In this document: piece after piece, positions 6,835-14,933 of the stretch | Position numbering within the stretch: position 1 is the stretch's first letter | Layout: each line of letters begins with the position of its first letter | NCBI GenBank assembly: GCA_944388385.1 | Contig: CALXIO010000009.1 | Span: 1-64,000 of the forward strand | DNA from: an uncultured Ruminiclostridium sp. | GTDB taxonomy: Bacteria; Bacillota; Clostridia; Oscillospirales; Ruminococcaceae | Length of the DNA: 64,000 bases | Direction: 5' to 3' | Notes under the pieces: model-generated | Databases searched by the model: none | Told to the model about the DNA's origin: nothing | What the model saw: the letters and a program-made list of their open reading frames with translations, nothing else | Position numbers and translations under genes: made by a program

Positions 6835-7263
6835 ATGCTTATAGATCAAATTTCCGTATTTGTAGAAAATAAGCCCGGCAGACTGGCGGGCATAATGGAG
6901 GTATTAAGACAAAGCGGTGTGGATCTTCGTGCCATTACCGTAGCTGATACCGCAGATTTCGGCATTTTAAGAATTATAGTAAATGACACCGACAAGGCTA
7001 TAGAGGCTCTTAAAAATGACGGCTGTACCGCCGCCGTTACTAAGGTAATAGCCTTCCGTATTCCGGATGTTATGGGCGCTCTTTATAACGTTATCGAAAA
7101 GATAACCGCCGCTGATATAAATATCGAATATATGTATTCGGTAATGGGTAAAATGGAGGGCAGAGCCGATATTATTATCCGTGTACAGGACAGCGAAAAG
7201 GCTATGGCTATTTTGAAGGAAAACGGCGTTATGCTTATTTCCGGGGATGAGCTTTGTAAGTAA
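6835..7263 (+). CDS. Tandem ACT-domain amino-acid-binding protein
   Basis: 142 residues made of two ACT domains, about 3-65 (ISVFVENKPGRLAGIMEVL) and 70-140 (VIAFRIPDVMGALYNVIEKI), with no catalytic part. Such proteins bind small ligands, often aromatic amino acids, and probably modulate the ligase encoded just upstream. AAAGGAGG lies 7 bases before ATG. Last gene of a two-gene operon with a terminator 12 bases downstream. Confidence 0.88.
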   Translation: MLIDQISVFVENKPGRLAGIMEVLRQSGVDLRAITVADTADFGILRIIVNDTDKAIEALKNDGCTAAVTKVIAFRIPDVMGALYNVIEKITAADINIEYMYSVMGKMEGRADIIIRVQDSEKAMAILKENGVMLISGDELCK

Positions 7264-7274
7264 ATAAAAAAATC

Positions 7275-7301
7275 AGCCGACGGGTAACCGTCGGCTTTTT
7301 T
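7275..7301 (+). terminator. Terminator of paaK-ACT operon
   Basis: Stem AGCCGACGG/CCGTCGGCT around GTAA, followed by T6. Confidence 0.92.
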
Positions 7302-7311
7302 ATTATGCAAA

Positions 7312-7340
7312 AATAAAAGACCCCGATTATTACCGGGGTC
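7312..7340 (-). terminator. Terminator of the tRNA cluster
   Basis: Stem GACCCCG/CGGGGTC, followed on the minus strand by TTTTATTTTT, five bases after tRNA-Cys. Confidence 0.85.
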
Positions 7341-7344
7341 AGTG

Positions 7345-7418
7345 TGGAGGCGCCACCCAGATTTGAACTGGGGATCAGGGTGTTGCAGACCCGTGCCTTA
7401 CCACTTGGCTATAGCGCC
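7345..7418 (-). tRNA. tRNA-Cys(GCA)
   Basis: Cloverleaf with acceptor GGCGCTA/TGGCGCC, anticodon loop CTGCAAC (anticodon GCA), TTCAAAT T-loop, encoded CCA. Last of four tRNAs transcribed leftwards. Confidence 0.95.
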
Positions 7419-7426
7419 TAAAAAAA

Positions 7427-7502
7427 TGGAGCGGATTACGAGGCTCGAACTCGCTACCTCCACCTTGGCAAGGTGGCGCTCTACCAGATGAGCTAAATCC
7501 GC
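7427..7502 (-). tRNA. tRNA-Gly(GCC)
   Basis: Acceptor GCGGATT/AATCCGC, anticodon stem CCACC/GGTGG with loop TTGCCAA (anticodon GCC), TTCGAGC T-loop, encoded CCA. Confidence 0.95.
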
Positions 7503-7506
7503 ATTA

Positions 7507-7530
7507 AAAGAAACGCAAGTGCGTTTCTTA
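7507..7530 (-). other. Hairpin between tRNA-Phe and tRNA-Gly
   Basis: Stem AAGAAACGC/GCGTTTCTT around a 4-base loop, followed by TTAA on the minus strand. Either an internal weak terminator or a processing hairpin in the tRNA precursor. Confidence 0.5.
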
Positions 7531-7536
7531 TTTGTA

Positions 7537-7612
<76 letters not shown>

Positions 7613-7686
7613 ATTCGCTTATGATGTGAACTATAAGCGGGTGGGAAAACCCTTAGCCTATCCCAATTATCAAGGGCTAAGGAAAT

Positions 7687-7762
7687 TGGTGGAAACTATA
7701 GGGCTCGAACCTATGACCCCCTGCTTGTAAGGCAGGTGCTCTCCCAGCTGAGCTAAGCTTCC
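7687..7762 (-). tRNA. tRNA-Val(TAC)
   Basis: Acceptor GGAAGCT/AGTTTCC, anticodon stem CCTGC/GCAGG with loop CTTACAA (anticodon TAC), TTCGAGC T-loop, encoded CCA. First of the cluster. The 74-base gap to tRNA-Phe holds an imperfect inverted repeat (CCTTAGCC/GGCTAAGG). Confidence 0.95.
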
Positions 7763-7802
7763 GTATCTCCGTTTAATTCACTATCATTCAAGCGACTATT
7801 AC

Positions 7803-7831
7803 ATTATACACACATTTTATGTATTTGTCAA
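7803..7831 (-). promoter_or_regulatory. Promoter of the tRNA cluster
   Basis: TTGACA (7826-7831) and TATAAT (7803-7808) on the minus strand, spacer 17: a full consensus match. Confidence 0.9.
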
Positions 7832-7870
7832 TAGTTTTTCTGAAATTTTTTTAAATTTCTTTAAAAAATT

Positions 7871-8212
7871 TTATTCCCAGCTTTTCCACACCTCAGGGCA
7901 ATAGCCTACTGTGGCCTGTTTGCCGTTTCTTACTATGGGGGTGCGGTATAGCTCCGGGCTTTCTAACAGCTTTTCTATTTTGCTGTCTGTATCGGAAAGG
8001 TATCTGAGGGTGCTTTCAAGATAAGCATCGCTGTCTGTTTTTATCAGCTTTTCTATATCCCCTACTGCGACGATAACGCTTTTAAGTTCACCCTTGCTCA
8101 GTCCCTTGGAGTTTATATCCACCATCTGGAAATTTATTCTGCGTTCCTTAAAGTAGCGCTGTGCCTTTTTGGTGTCAAAGCATTTATTCTTACCGAAAAT
8201 CTGTATGTTCAT
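7871..8212 (-). CDS. ArsC/Spx-family small thioredoxin-fold protein
   Basis: 113 residues. The N terminus IQIFGKNKCFDTKKAQRYF is the ArsC/Spx fold with a single Cys11 and no CXXC, and the C-terminal part has the family's RTPIVRNG element (about 90-97). Real arsenate reductases carry a CXTSR-like loop not seen here, and Spx proteins have CXXC, so the role (reductase, glutaredoxin-like or regulator) is open. Last gene of the yqeG-to-plsY run, starting 2 bases before the plsY stop region. Confidence 0.75.
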   Translation of the reverse strand: MNIQIFGKNKCFDTKKAQRYFKERRINFQMVDINSKGLSKGELKSVIVAVGDIEKLIKTDSDAYLESTLRYLSDTDSKIEKLLESPELYRTPIVRNGKQATVGYCPEVWKSWE

Positions 8213-8213
8213 A

Positions 8214-8825
8214 TTACCTCATCTTCTGCCATAAAAATTTTACCTGGAATTTTTCCCTGCCCTTATCCACGTTCATTATTTTAATAGAGCCGGCAACGGC
8301 TATAAAAAGCATACCCACCGCCATAGGAAGATTATCTATGTAGAAAAAGCAGAAAAACACCGTAGTGCCGTAGCTTATGGCTATTCTTATCCAGTGGGGC
8401 TTTATTTTAATTATAAGGGAGAAGAACAGGAAAACCGACGCTAAGAACAATGCGGCTGTCCAATCCGGGAAAAAGCCCATAAGCACTCCAAAGGTAACTG
8501 CTATGGCCTTACCACCCTTGAAGCGGTCGAATATGGGAAAAATATGACCTAATACCGGGGCTATCATTACAAGGGGGAGATAAAATCCGCTGTAATCACT
8601 GCTGTGAAGAAAAAGAAACACCGGCAGAAAGCCCTTTGCAAGGTCGCATATCAATGTGGCGGCGCCGCAGAAAAAGCCTCCGTACCGGTAGGCATTTGCA
8701 GAGCCGTAATTTTTATCCGGGCTGTCGGATATTATATCCTTGTGGAAAATCTTTGCCCATATTGCCGCAAACAATATACTTCCCAGTAAATAGCCGCTCA
8801 ATATATAAAATATTGCGTTCAGCAT
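8214..8825 (-). CDS. plsY: Acyl-phosphate glycerol-3-phosphate acyltransferase
   Basis: Integral membrane enzyme of 203 residues that uses acyl-phosphate from PlsX to make lysophosphatidic acid. Family motifs are seen: GYLLGSILFA, then KNYGSANAYRYGG, DLAKGFLPV and GHIFPIFDRFKGGKAIAVTFG. Several membrane helices. plsX lies in another operon at 21-22 kb. ATG 8825 with AAGGA upstream is preferred over the TTG one codon earlier. Confidence 0.92.
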   Translation of the reverse strand: MLNAIFYILSGYLLGSILFAAIWAKIFHKDIISDSPDKNYGSANAYRYGGFFCGAATLICDLAKGFLPVFLFLHSSDYSGFYLPLVMIAPVLGHIFPIFDRFKGGKAIAVTFGVLMGFFPDWTAALFLASVFLFFSLIIKIKPHWIRIAISYGTTVFFCFFYIDNLPMAVGMLFIAVAGSIKIMNVDKGREKFQVKFLWQKMR

Positions 8826-8843
8826 CAAATAGATCCTTTCGGT

Positions 8844-9911
8844 TTAAATTATGGTCAATGCCTTTGAAAGATTAGTAAGGTTAAGACAGCCGTCCTTTGT
8901 GATAACCACCATATCCTCTATTCTTACACCGTATTTTCCGGGAATATATGCACCCGGCTCAATAGTCAGTATCATGCCCTCCTTTAAGGTCATGTTACTG
9001 GAGGGAGATGCCACGGGATTTTCATGTATTTCAAGGCCTACACCGTGTCCTAAGCTATGGCCGAAAAATTCCCCATAGCCCCAGGCACTTAATGTAGCTC
9101 TTGCAACGCTGTCCACCAGCTTGCCGCTTACCTCAGCCTTTGCCGCCGCATGGGCATCCATATTTGCAGATGATACAGCAGAGTAAAGTCTTTTCATGTG
9201 GTCGTCTGCATGGCCTATGGCAAGGGTTCTTGTGGTGTCTGAATGGTATCCGCAATATACAGCCCCAAAGTCAAGGGTGAGAAAATCTCCGTCACAAAGC
9301 AGTCTGTCTGTGGGTACTGCGTGGGGTGAAGCGGAATTTTCGCCGGATGCGGCTATTGTATCAAAGGATACACCCTCTGAGCCGAATTCGGACATATAAA
9401 AGTCCAGTAATGCCGCCACGTGCTTTTCGGAAATGCCGGGGCGTATATCCTGTAACAGGCGGTTATATGCCTTTTCGGCTATTCTCTGGGCGGTAACTAT
9501 CTTCTGTATTTCATCTGAGGATTTTATTACCCTCATTTTGTTAAGGGTCTTTGAAAGAAAATCAGAATCATCAAAGGTGATAAATGAAAACTTTTCCTTG
9601 TAGTCAGCAAGCTGTGATAAGGTCACATTGTCGCTTTCCACGGAAAGGGTGGTAACAGAATGCTTTACAAGAAGGTCTGTCAGCTGTTCACGGAAATTTT
9701 CAAGCAATATTACCTCACAGTCGGTAACATATTTCTTTGCCTTATGAAAATATCTGAAGTCTATTAAAAGATAGCTTTTTTCCTTTGTGATAAGCACCAC
9801 ACCGGCAGATGACTTAAAGCCTGTCACATATCTGCGGCTTATATCGGAGGTGATAAGTGCTCCCTTTTTTTCGTCATCAATAAGGTTAGTTATCTGTTCT
9901 ATCTTTGTCAT
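8844..9911 (-). CDS. pepP: Xaa-Pro aminopeptidase (M24B family)
   Basis: 355-residue cytoplasmic metallopeptidase that releases N-terminal residues before proline. The N-terminal creatinase-like domain covers about 1-125. The pita-bread catalytic domain shows the five metal ligands: Asp in TLDFGAVYCG, Asp in HSDTTRT, His in GHSLGHGVGLEIHE, Glu in TIEPGAY and Glu in GVRIEDMV. ATG 9911 follows GGGGAGAG; the TTG at 9926 overlaps that RBS. It lies 24 bases after aroQ, an order found in many Clostridia (aroQ-pepP). Confidence 0.92.
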   Translation of the reverse strand: MTKIEQITNLIDDEKKGALITSDISRRYVTGFKSSAGVVLITKEKSYLLIDFRYFHKAKKYVTDCEVILLENFREQLTDLLVKHSVTTLSVESDNVTLSQLADYKEKFSFITFDDSDFLSKTLNKMRVIKSSDEIQKIVTAQRIAEKAYNRLLQDIRPGISEKHVAALLDFYMSEFGSEGVSFDTIAASGENSASPHAVPTDRLLCDGDFLTLDFGAVYCGYHSDTTRTLAIGHADDHMKRLYSAVSSANMDAHAAAKAEVSGKLVDSVARATLSAWGYGEFFGHSLGHGVGLEIHENPVASPSSNMTLKEGMILTIEPGAYIPGKYGVRIEDMVVITKDGCLNLTNLSKALTII

Positions 9912-9935
9912 GTTATCTCTCCCCAAAATTTTTAT

Positions 9936-10367
9936 TTATGCCTTTATGCCAAGGGCATACACAAGCGCAAGAAAATAGCTCTGTTCACCAAAGCCGGCAA
10001 TAGTGCCCTTACATACAGGAGAAATTACCGAATGATGACGAAATTCCTCCCTTGAATGTACATTGGATATATGTACCTCTATTACAGGTAGCTTTATTGC
10101 CGCTATGGCATCTCTTATGGCATAGCTGTAATGGGTATATGCTCCGGCATTGAAAATAATGCTGTCATATACTCCCCTTGCATTATGAAGGGCATCAATA
10201 AGCGCCCCCTCGTGATTTGACTGGTAGAAATCTATCTCTGCCCCGTTCTTTTCGGCATAAGCCTTTAAACGGGAATTGATTTCCTCTAAAGAGGTATCTC
10301 CGTATACACCCGGCTCACGCTCTCCCAAAAGATTTAAGTTAGGGCCGTTCATTACAAGTATCTTCAT
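9936..10367 (-). CDS. aroQ: 3-dehydroquinate dehydratase, type II
   Basis: 143 residues, the normal size for the dodecameric type II enzyme of the shikimate pathway. Motifs: NGPNLNLLGEREPGVYG (7-23, with the catalytic Tyr), FNAGAYTHYSYAIRDAI, and EVHISNVHSREEFR with the catalytic His. Starts 4 bases after the TIM-barrel gene stops. Confidence 0.95.
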   Translation of the reverse strand: MKILVMNGPNLNLLGEREPGVYGDTSLEEINSRLKAYAEKNGAEIDFYQSNHEGALIDALHNARGVYDSIIFNAGAYTHYSYAIRDAIAAIKLPVIEVHISNVHSREEFRHHSVISPVCKGTIAGFGEQSYFLALVYALGIKA

Positions 10368-10371
10368 AGTA

Positions 10372-11220
10372 TTATCCTTTCAGAAAACTATCATAGCATT
10401 TCTTCATTACCGCCGCATCCTCTGCCTGTGTGCCGGCAGATTCGCATATAACCGTACAATTAAGATTTTTTCTTGCGAAAAGCTCCATAAGAGACTCATA
10501 GTCAGGGCCGTACAGGTTATCCTCAAAGGTAAGGTGCATTTTTTCTCCGCCCTCGGTGTACATTATCTTTGAGAAATGTACGTGCATATTGGAAAGCCTG
10601 TCAAAGCCAAGATCATTTTCTATTTTATCAAGCAAAGCCTCATAATCGGCTATGGTTTTAATTGAGCCGTGGGTTCTGGCATTAAGATGACCGAAATCCA
10701 CACAGGGAAGCATATTGTCATCTATTTTGCAAAGCTTGGTAACCTCATCAAGAGTGCCAAGCTGATTTATTTTTCCCATGGTTTCAGGGCAAAGTATAGC
10801 CTTAGTGCCCTCAGCCTTCATTACTTCTACTGTTCTTTTAAGGGTATCAGTAGCAAGGGCTAATGCCTGCTCTCTTGTCATTTTTGCACAGGAGCCGGAA
10901 TGTACTACCACCTTTGTAGCCCCCACCATATCCGCTGCTCTCATGGCCTCCATTATATAGTCCACGCTTTTAAGCCGGGTTTCCTCCTTTTCGCTTGAAA
11001 GGGAAATAAAATAGGGTGCGTGAAGGGTTATCTCTATATCGTTTTCCTTTGCAAGGCCGGGAAGGTTTTCATAGGTTGCCGCAGAAATTCTCACTCCCCT
11101 GCCGCACTCTATTTCATAGAGGTTTAAATCCATGCCGGAAAGATATGAAGGCAGGTCCGCAGGGAATTTTTTCTTTGCAAAGCTCTCGGAATTTCCTCCG
11201 GGGCCGAATCTTACAGCCAT
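10372..11220 (-). CDS. Endonuclease IV-like TIM-barrel protein
   Basis: 282 residues of the AP endonuclease 2/xylose isomerase-like barrel. Metal-site motifs follow the endonuclease IV order: HAPY, VVHSGS, CPETMG, CVDFGHLNAR, MHVHFSK and ICESAGTQ. Compared with endonuclease IV, the trimetal site is not complete (no clear DXH after the HXHFSK step), so a role as a sugar or cyclitol isomerase is as likely as DNA repair. It sits between yqeG and aroQ in one operon, 9 bases after yqeG. Confidence 0.75.
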   Translation of the reverse strand: MAVRFGPGGNSESFAKKKFPADLPSYLSGMDLNLYEIECGRGVRISAATYENLPGLAKENDIEITLHAPYFISLSSEKEETRLKSVDYIMEAMRAADMVGATKVVVHSGSCAKMTREQALALATDTLKRTVEVMKAEGTKAILCPETMGKINQLGTLDEVTKLCKIDDNMLPCVDFGHLNARTHGSIKTIADYEALLDKIENDLGFDRLSNMHVHFSKIMYTEGGEKMHLTFEDNLYGPDYESLMELFARKNLNCTVICESAGTQAEDAAVMKKCYDSFLKG

Positions 11221-11229
11221 ACTTCCTCC

Positions 11230-11730
11230 TTATTTTCTTTCAAGCTTGGAATAATCCCTGTGGAAGAAAAGACTTTCCGCCCACCGCTTAAGCCTGAAAA
11301 GACAATTATCCTCAATGTGAAAGGGCTCTACAAGTATTGTTATAGTGCCCTTTAAATTTCCTGCTATTATATCCGTGAATATCTGGTCGCCGATAACGGC
11401 GGTGTTTTTTGCCGGTACTCCCATTAGCTTTACCGCCTTTGAAATACCGAAGGTAAGAGGCTTACAGCCAAAATAACAGTAGGGCAGCCCCAGCTTTTTT
11501 GCAAGGGGTGCTACTCTTTTTTCGGTGTTATTTGAAACTACTCTCATGGGTATGCCAAGCTCTCTCATTTTGTCAAGCCACTCCATAACACCCTTTTCAG
11601 GTTCGGGGTGCTTGTGCATGGAAAGAGTATTGTCCATATCAAGTATAAGTGCCTTTATACCATGCTTATCCAGAAATTCTTTATCTATACTTAAGACGCT
11701 TTTGATCCATATTTTAGGTCTGAATAACAT
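11230..11730 (-). CDS. YqeG-family HAD phosphatase
   Basis: 166 residues. The HAD motif I is LILDMDNTLSMH (Asp31, Asp33); motif II lies in RVVSNNTEKR; motif III/IV in VIGDQIFTDIIAGN. Size and motifs match the IIIA-type YqeG phosphatases; the substrate is unknown, with phosphatidylglycerophosphate proposed for some relatives. AAAGGTG precedes ATG. First gene of the yqeG-to-arsC-like run; no separate promoter is clear, so it may depend on readthrough of the rpsU terminator. Confidence 0.88.
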   Translation of the reverse strand: MLFRPKIWIKSVLSIDKEFLDKHGIKALILDMDNTLSMHKHPEPEKGVMEWLDKMRELGIPMRVVSNNTEKRVAPLAKKLGLPYCYFGCKPLTFGISKAVKLMGVPAKNTAVIGDQIFTDIIAGNLKGTITILVEPFHIEDNCLFRLKRWAESLFFHRDYSKLERK

Positions 11731-11743
11731 AAATCACCTTTAC

Positions 11744-11784
11744 AAAATAAAAAAGGCGGATAGGTAGCCCTTAACCCGCCTTTT
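11744..11784 (-). terminator. Terminator after rpsU
   Basis: Stem AAAAGGCGG (11751-11759) and CCGCCTTTT (11776-11784), with a T-rich tract following on the minus strand. Confidence 0.75.
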
Positions 11785-11805
11785 ATTCTTCGTAGTAAGT
11801 AACAA

Positions 11806-11982
11806 TTACTTAAACTTGCGTTTACGAGCAGCCTCGGACTTTTTCTTACGCTTTACCGAAGGTTTTTCGTAGTGTTCTCTTTTACGAACCTCAGCGAGAA
11901 CGCCGTCTCTTGCGCAAGATCTCTTAAAACGCTTGAGCGCAGTGTCTAAAGATTCATTTTTCCCTAAACGAACTTCTGCCAT
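11806..11982 (-). CDS. rpsU: Small ribosomal subunit protein bS21
   Basis: 58 residues, [19 protein letters not shown] at the N terminus and a Lys/Arg-rich C terminus ([16 protein letters not shown]), which is characteristic of S21. GGGAGG lies 8 bases before ATG. It has its own consensus promoter and a terminator, so it is monocistronic, in front of the yqeG operon. Confidence 0.96.
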   Translation of the reverse strand: MAEVRLGKNESLDTALKRFKRSCARDGVLAEVRKREHYEKPSVKRKKKSEAARKRKFK

Positions 11983-12051
11983 CTATATCCCTCCCTTTGC
12001 CTAACGGCATAGGTTAATCTCATACAAATTATTATAAAAATGTACGTTAGT

Positions 12052-12080
12052 ATTATACAACATAAAAATCAATATGTCAA
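12052..12080 (-). promoter_or_regulatory. Promoter of rpsU
   Basis: TTGACA (12075-12080) and TATAAT (12052-12057) on the minus strand, spacer 17. Full consensus, as expected for a ribosomal protein gene. Leader of about 65 bases. Confidence 0.9.
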
Positions 12081-12181
12081 TAGTTTTTCAGTAAAAAAAC
12101 GGAATTTTTATTACCGAAAGGTTAAAAATCTTAAATCCATACCTATAAAAATGCCGTCATATCCGTAATAAGGTCATTCTT

Positions 12182-12535
12182 TTAGTCAAGAAGCTGTGAT
12201 ATATCTATTTCTTCGCCGTCCTGCCAAAGTCTTTCAAGATCGTAAAATTCCCTTGTGTCATTACAGAAAATATGGAATATTACATCATAATAATCAAGGG
12301 CTATCCAGGTAGCACTCTGCTTTCCCTCTACCCCCTTAGGCTCTGCACCTGCTTCAGATAACTTAAAGTCCACCTCATCAGCCAGGGACTTTACCTGGGT
12401 GGTACTGGTACCGCTTGCAATTACGAAATAATTTGCAAGAACAGTAAGGTCTGATATTTTTATTACCTTTATATTCTGCGCCTTTTTGCTGTCAAGAGCC
12501 TTTACGCCGATTTTCAACATTTCAAGATCTGTCAT
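12182..12535 (-). CDS. rsfS: Ribosomal silencing factor RsfS
   Basis: 117 residues of the RsfS/Iojap family, which binds uL14 and blocks subunit joining when nutrients are low. Family signatures: NYFVIASGTSTTQVKSLAD, WIALDYYDVIFHIF and REFYDLERLWQDG. The start codon overlaps the end of yqeK by 4 bases. Last gene of the long minus-strand run; nadD-yqeK-rsfS is a conserved Firmicutes order. Confidence 0.95.
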   Translation of the reverse strand: MTDLEMLKIGVKALDSKKAQNIKVIKISDLTVLANYFVIASGTSTTQVKSLADEVDFKLSEAGAEPKGVEGKQSATWIALDYYDVIFHIFCNDTREFYDLERLWQDGEEIDISQLLD

Positions 12536-13152
12536 ATCTTTATCTTTTTCCTTTCATCCTCATTATTACGCTTTAAAAATAAACGGGTGTAATAGTTATA
12601 TCCCCTTATTGTACAGGGAGGTAGCAAGCCGCATTTACCAAGGGTTTCCTCTACTGAATATTTTAACGCAAGATACATGGCATTGTCAAGGTCATCAAAT
12701 GCCGCCTTGCGGTATTTTTCCACATCCTTGTAGCTTCTGTCCTGGCTTGTAAGATCTCCGAGATATACTATCTTTTCGGTAACGGACATTTTATCCCTGC
12801 CGGCGGTGTGGTATCTTACCGCATTAAGCACATCCGTATCGGTAATGCCAAGCTGATTTTTTATAAAGCAGGCCCCCGCAGGACCGTGCCATAATGCCGG
12901 AGTCTGGGTTTCCTCATAGCTTATATCCATACCTGACTGAATGGCCATTACCTTCATACTGGAGTGGGGCTCCTCCTTTTTTATATCATGAAGAAGTCCG
13001 GCCAAGTATGCCTTATCTATATCCGCATTATGCTTTTTAGCAAGCTGTGCGGAAATTTCCGCCACATTCATACTGTGGGTAAACCTCTTTTTTGAAAGGG
13101 TTTTTTTCAGTATTTCTATATACTCTGCGTATCTTTCCTCTAACTCATTCAT
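12532..13152 (-). CDS. yqeK: YqeK-type HD hydrolase (Ap4A hydrolase)
   Basis: 206 residues with an HD domain: His26 in RFTHSMNVAE and the HD pair His55-Asp56 in LAGLLHDIKKEE, then AVRYHTAGRDKMS. YqeK proteins hydrolyse diadenosine tetraphosphate to ADP. Overlaps nadD by 8 bases and rsfS by 4, so coupling is likely. Confidence 0.9.
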   Translation of the reverse strand: MNELEERYAEYIEILKKTLSKKRFTHSMNVAEISAQLAKKHNADIDKAYLAGLLHDIKKEEPHSSMKVMAIQSGMDISYEETQTPALWHGPAGACFIKNQLGITDTDVLNAVRYHTAGRDKMSVTEKIVYLGDLTSQDRSYKDVEKYRKAAFDDLDNAMYLALKYSVEETLGKCGLLPPCTIRGYNYYTRLFLKRNNEDERKKIKI

Positions 13153-13744
13153 AAAGCCTGTTTTCCTTTATATATTCTGCAACACTTAAGGGTACAAGGT
13201 CTGTTATATCCTCCCCTTGCTTTGCCTTTTCTCTTACCTCTGTACTGCTTACTTCAGTAACGCTTAAATTAAGCACCTTTATTCTGCCAAGCTCTGCGGC
13301 ATATTCGCACATATCCGGATATTCTGAGGACTCTCTTGCAGCGGCAACCACCTTACATTCACTTAAAAGGGCTTCATAGCGGTACCACTTTTCAAAGTAA
13401 AACAGCATATCTCCGCCTATGATAAGATAAAATACCGCATCCTTGGGGTACTGCTTTTTAAGCTCCCTTATGGTAAGGATAGTGTAGCTTGTTCCCCCTA
13501 AGTGCTTTTCAATATCGCTTATTATAAACTTCCCCTTTTCCGTCTCCGGCTCAAAGGCAAGCCTGCACATTTCGGCACGGTGGGAAAAATCTATAAGTCC
13601 CTCGTTTGATTTGTGGGGGGACTGATATGTGGGGATAATAAGCATTTTATCCAGCTTTAAGTCGGCAAATGCCTCTCTTACCATATTCACATGACCGTTA
13701 TGGATGGGGTTAAATGCTCCCCCGAATACGCCTATCTTAATCAT
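13145..13744 (-). CDS. nadD: Nicotinate-nucleotide adenylyltransferase
   Basis: 199 residues; makes deamido-NAD from nicotinate mononucleotide and ATP. Nucleotidyltransferase motifs GGAFNPIHNGH (8-18) and VSSTEVREK near 165-175 are both present. Overlaps yhbY by 8 bases and yqeK by 8. Confidence 0.95.
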   Translation of the reverse strand: MIKIGVFGGAFNPIHNGHVNMVREAFADLKLDKMLIIPTYQSPHKSNEGLIDFSHRAEMCRLAFEPETEKGKFIISDIEKHLGGTSYTILTIRELKKQYPKDAVFYLIIGGDMLFYFEKWYRYEALLSECKVVAAARESSEYPDMCEYAAELGRIKVLNLSVTEVSSTEVREKAKQGEDITDLVPLSVAEYIKENRLYE

Positions 13745-14039
13745 CTAAATCAATTACTCTCTTCTTGGGATTTTTATTCTGTCTGTAAAGCACTATCTTA
13801 CTGCCTATTACACATACCACCATGCTTTTTGTAAGGGCTGCTAATTCCTCCGCTAATTCCTTTGCGGTGTAGTCGCAGTTTTCAAGTACCTTTATCTTTA
13901 TCATTTCCCTTGCTTCAAGGGCATTGGAAAGCTGATTTACCTGCTCGTCTGAAGTGCCGTTCTTTCCTATCTGAAAAATTGTGTCATAGCCTGACGCTAT
14001 GGCTCTGAGCTTTGCTCTTTGTTTACTTGTAATAGTCAT
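13737..14039 (-). CDS. yhbY: YhbY-family RNA-binding protein
   Basis: 100 residues with a CRS1-YhbY (CRM) domain: QRAKLRAIASGYDTIFQIGKN, then LEAREMIKIKVLENC and VCVIGSKIVLYRQ. Binds the large subunit during ribosome assembly. ATG 14039 follows GGAG; the longer frame to 14072 runs into DUF1294 and has no RBS. Sits before nadD, as in Bacillus. Confidence 0.93.
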   Translation of the reverse strand: MTITSKQRAKLRAIASGYDTIFQIGKNGTSDEQVNQLSNALEAREMIKIKVLENCDYTAKELAEELAALTKSMVVCVIGSKIVLYRQNKNPKKRVIDLDD

Positions 14040-14050
14040 AATTTCTCCTG

Positions 14051-14338
14051 TCATCTGAAAAAGAAATACCACACTAAAATCACTATGCCTATCTGTGCGA
14101 CTATAATAATGGGTATTCCTATCATAAATCTTTTGTGCTTTGTCTTATGTCGGAAAAGCTGCATTGATATGTACATAGCTACACTGCCCCCAAGGGCGGA
14201 TACTATGAAAAGTGTCTTTTCCGGTATGCGCCATTTATTATGCTGTGCCTTATATTTATCCACCGCCGGTAAAATAAATCCCGTAAGGCTTATTATAAGT
14301 AGATAGATAAGTAAGGCAAAAAGCAATATCTTCTCCAT
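14051..14338 (-). CDS. DUF1294 small membrane protein
   Basis: 95 residues with three hydrophobic segments (about 4-24, 42-60, 72-92) and the family pattern KWRIPEKTLFIVSALGGSVA followed by RHKTKHKRF. The function of DUF1294 proteins is unknown. ATG overlaps the rdgB stop codon, so it belongs to the same operon. Confidence 0.85.
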   Translation of the reverse strand: MEKILLFALLIYLLIISLTGFILPAVDKYKAQHNKWRIPEKTLFIVSALGGSVAMYISMQLFRHKTKHKRFMIGIPIIIVAQIGIVILVWYFFFR

Positions 14339-14919
14339 TATTTTGAAAGCTCCTTTACAAGGGCTTTAAGGGCTCTTGAACGGTGGCTTATGGCGTTCTT
14401 TTCTTCACTTGTAAGGCAAGCCATACTGGTTTCATAGTCCACCATAAATATAGGGTCATAGCCAAAACCGTTTTCGCCTATTGGCTCATAGCCTATGTAG
14501 CCCTCAACCTCACCGGTAACGCAGATTTCCCTTTCGTCATCCAGTATAAGGTAAAGTGCGCAGATAAACTTAGCGCCTCTGAGCTCTGTGTCCACACCCT
14601 GAAGCTCATCAAGTACCTTATTTATTCTGTCAAGGTCGGTGGCATTTTCTCCTGCATATCTGGCAGAATATACCCCCGGCGCACCCTCTAAAAATTCAAT
14701 GGCAAGTCCGCTGTCATCTGCAAGCACAGGCTTTTTTACAATGTCATAAATGGCCTTTGCCTTGATGTGGGCATTTTCGCTGAAGGTTTCCCCGTCCTCG
14801 GGGATCTCAATATTTATTCCTGCCTCCTTTAAGGATACAGGCTCATAGCCAAGGGGAGAAAGCATTTCCTTAAATTCTCTTATCTTGCCCTGATTATTTG
14901 ACGCTATAATAAGCTCCAT
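14338..14919 (-). CDS. rdgB: XTP/dITP pyrophosphatase
   Basis: 193 residues of the HAM1/RdgB family that clears non-canonical purine nucleotides. Motifs: IIASNNQGKIREFKEML at the N terminus, VLADDSGLAIEFLEGAPG, GFGYDPIF, and SHRSRALKAL near the end. 14 bases after ftsY. Confidence 0.95.
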   Translation of the reverse strand: MELIIASNNQGKIREFKEMLSPLGYEPVSLKEAGINIEIPEDGETFSENAHIKAKAIYDIVKKPVLADDSGLAIEFLEGAPGVYSARYAGENATDLDRINKVLDELQGVDTELRGAKFICALYLILDDEREICVTGEVEGYIGYEPIGENGFGYDPIFMVDYETSMACLTSEEKNAISHRSRALKALVKELSK

Positions 14920-14933
14920 TTATATTTCCTTTC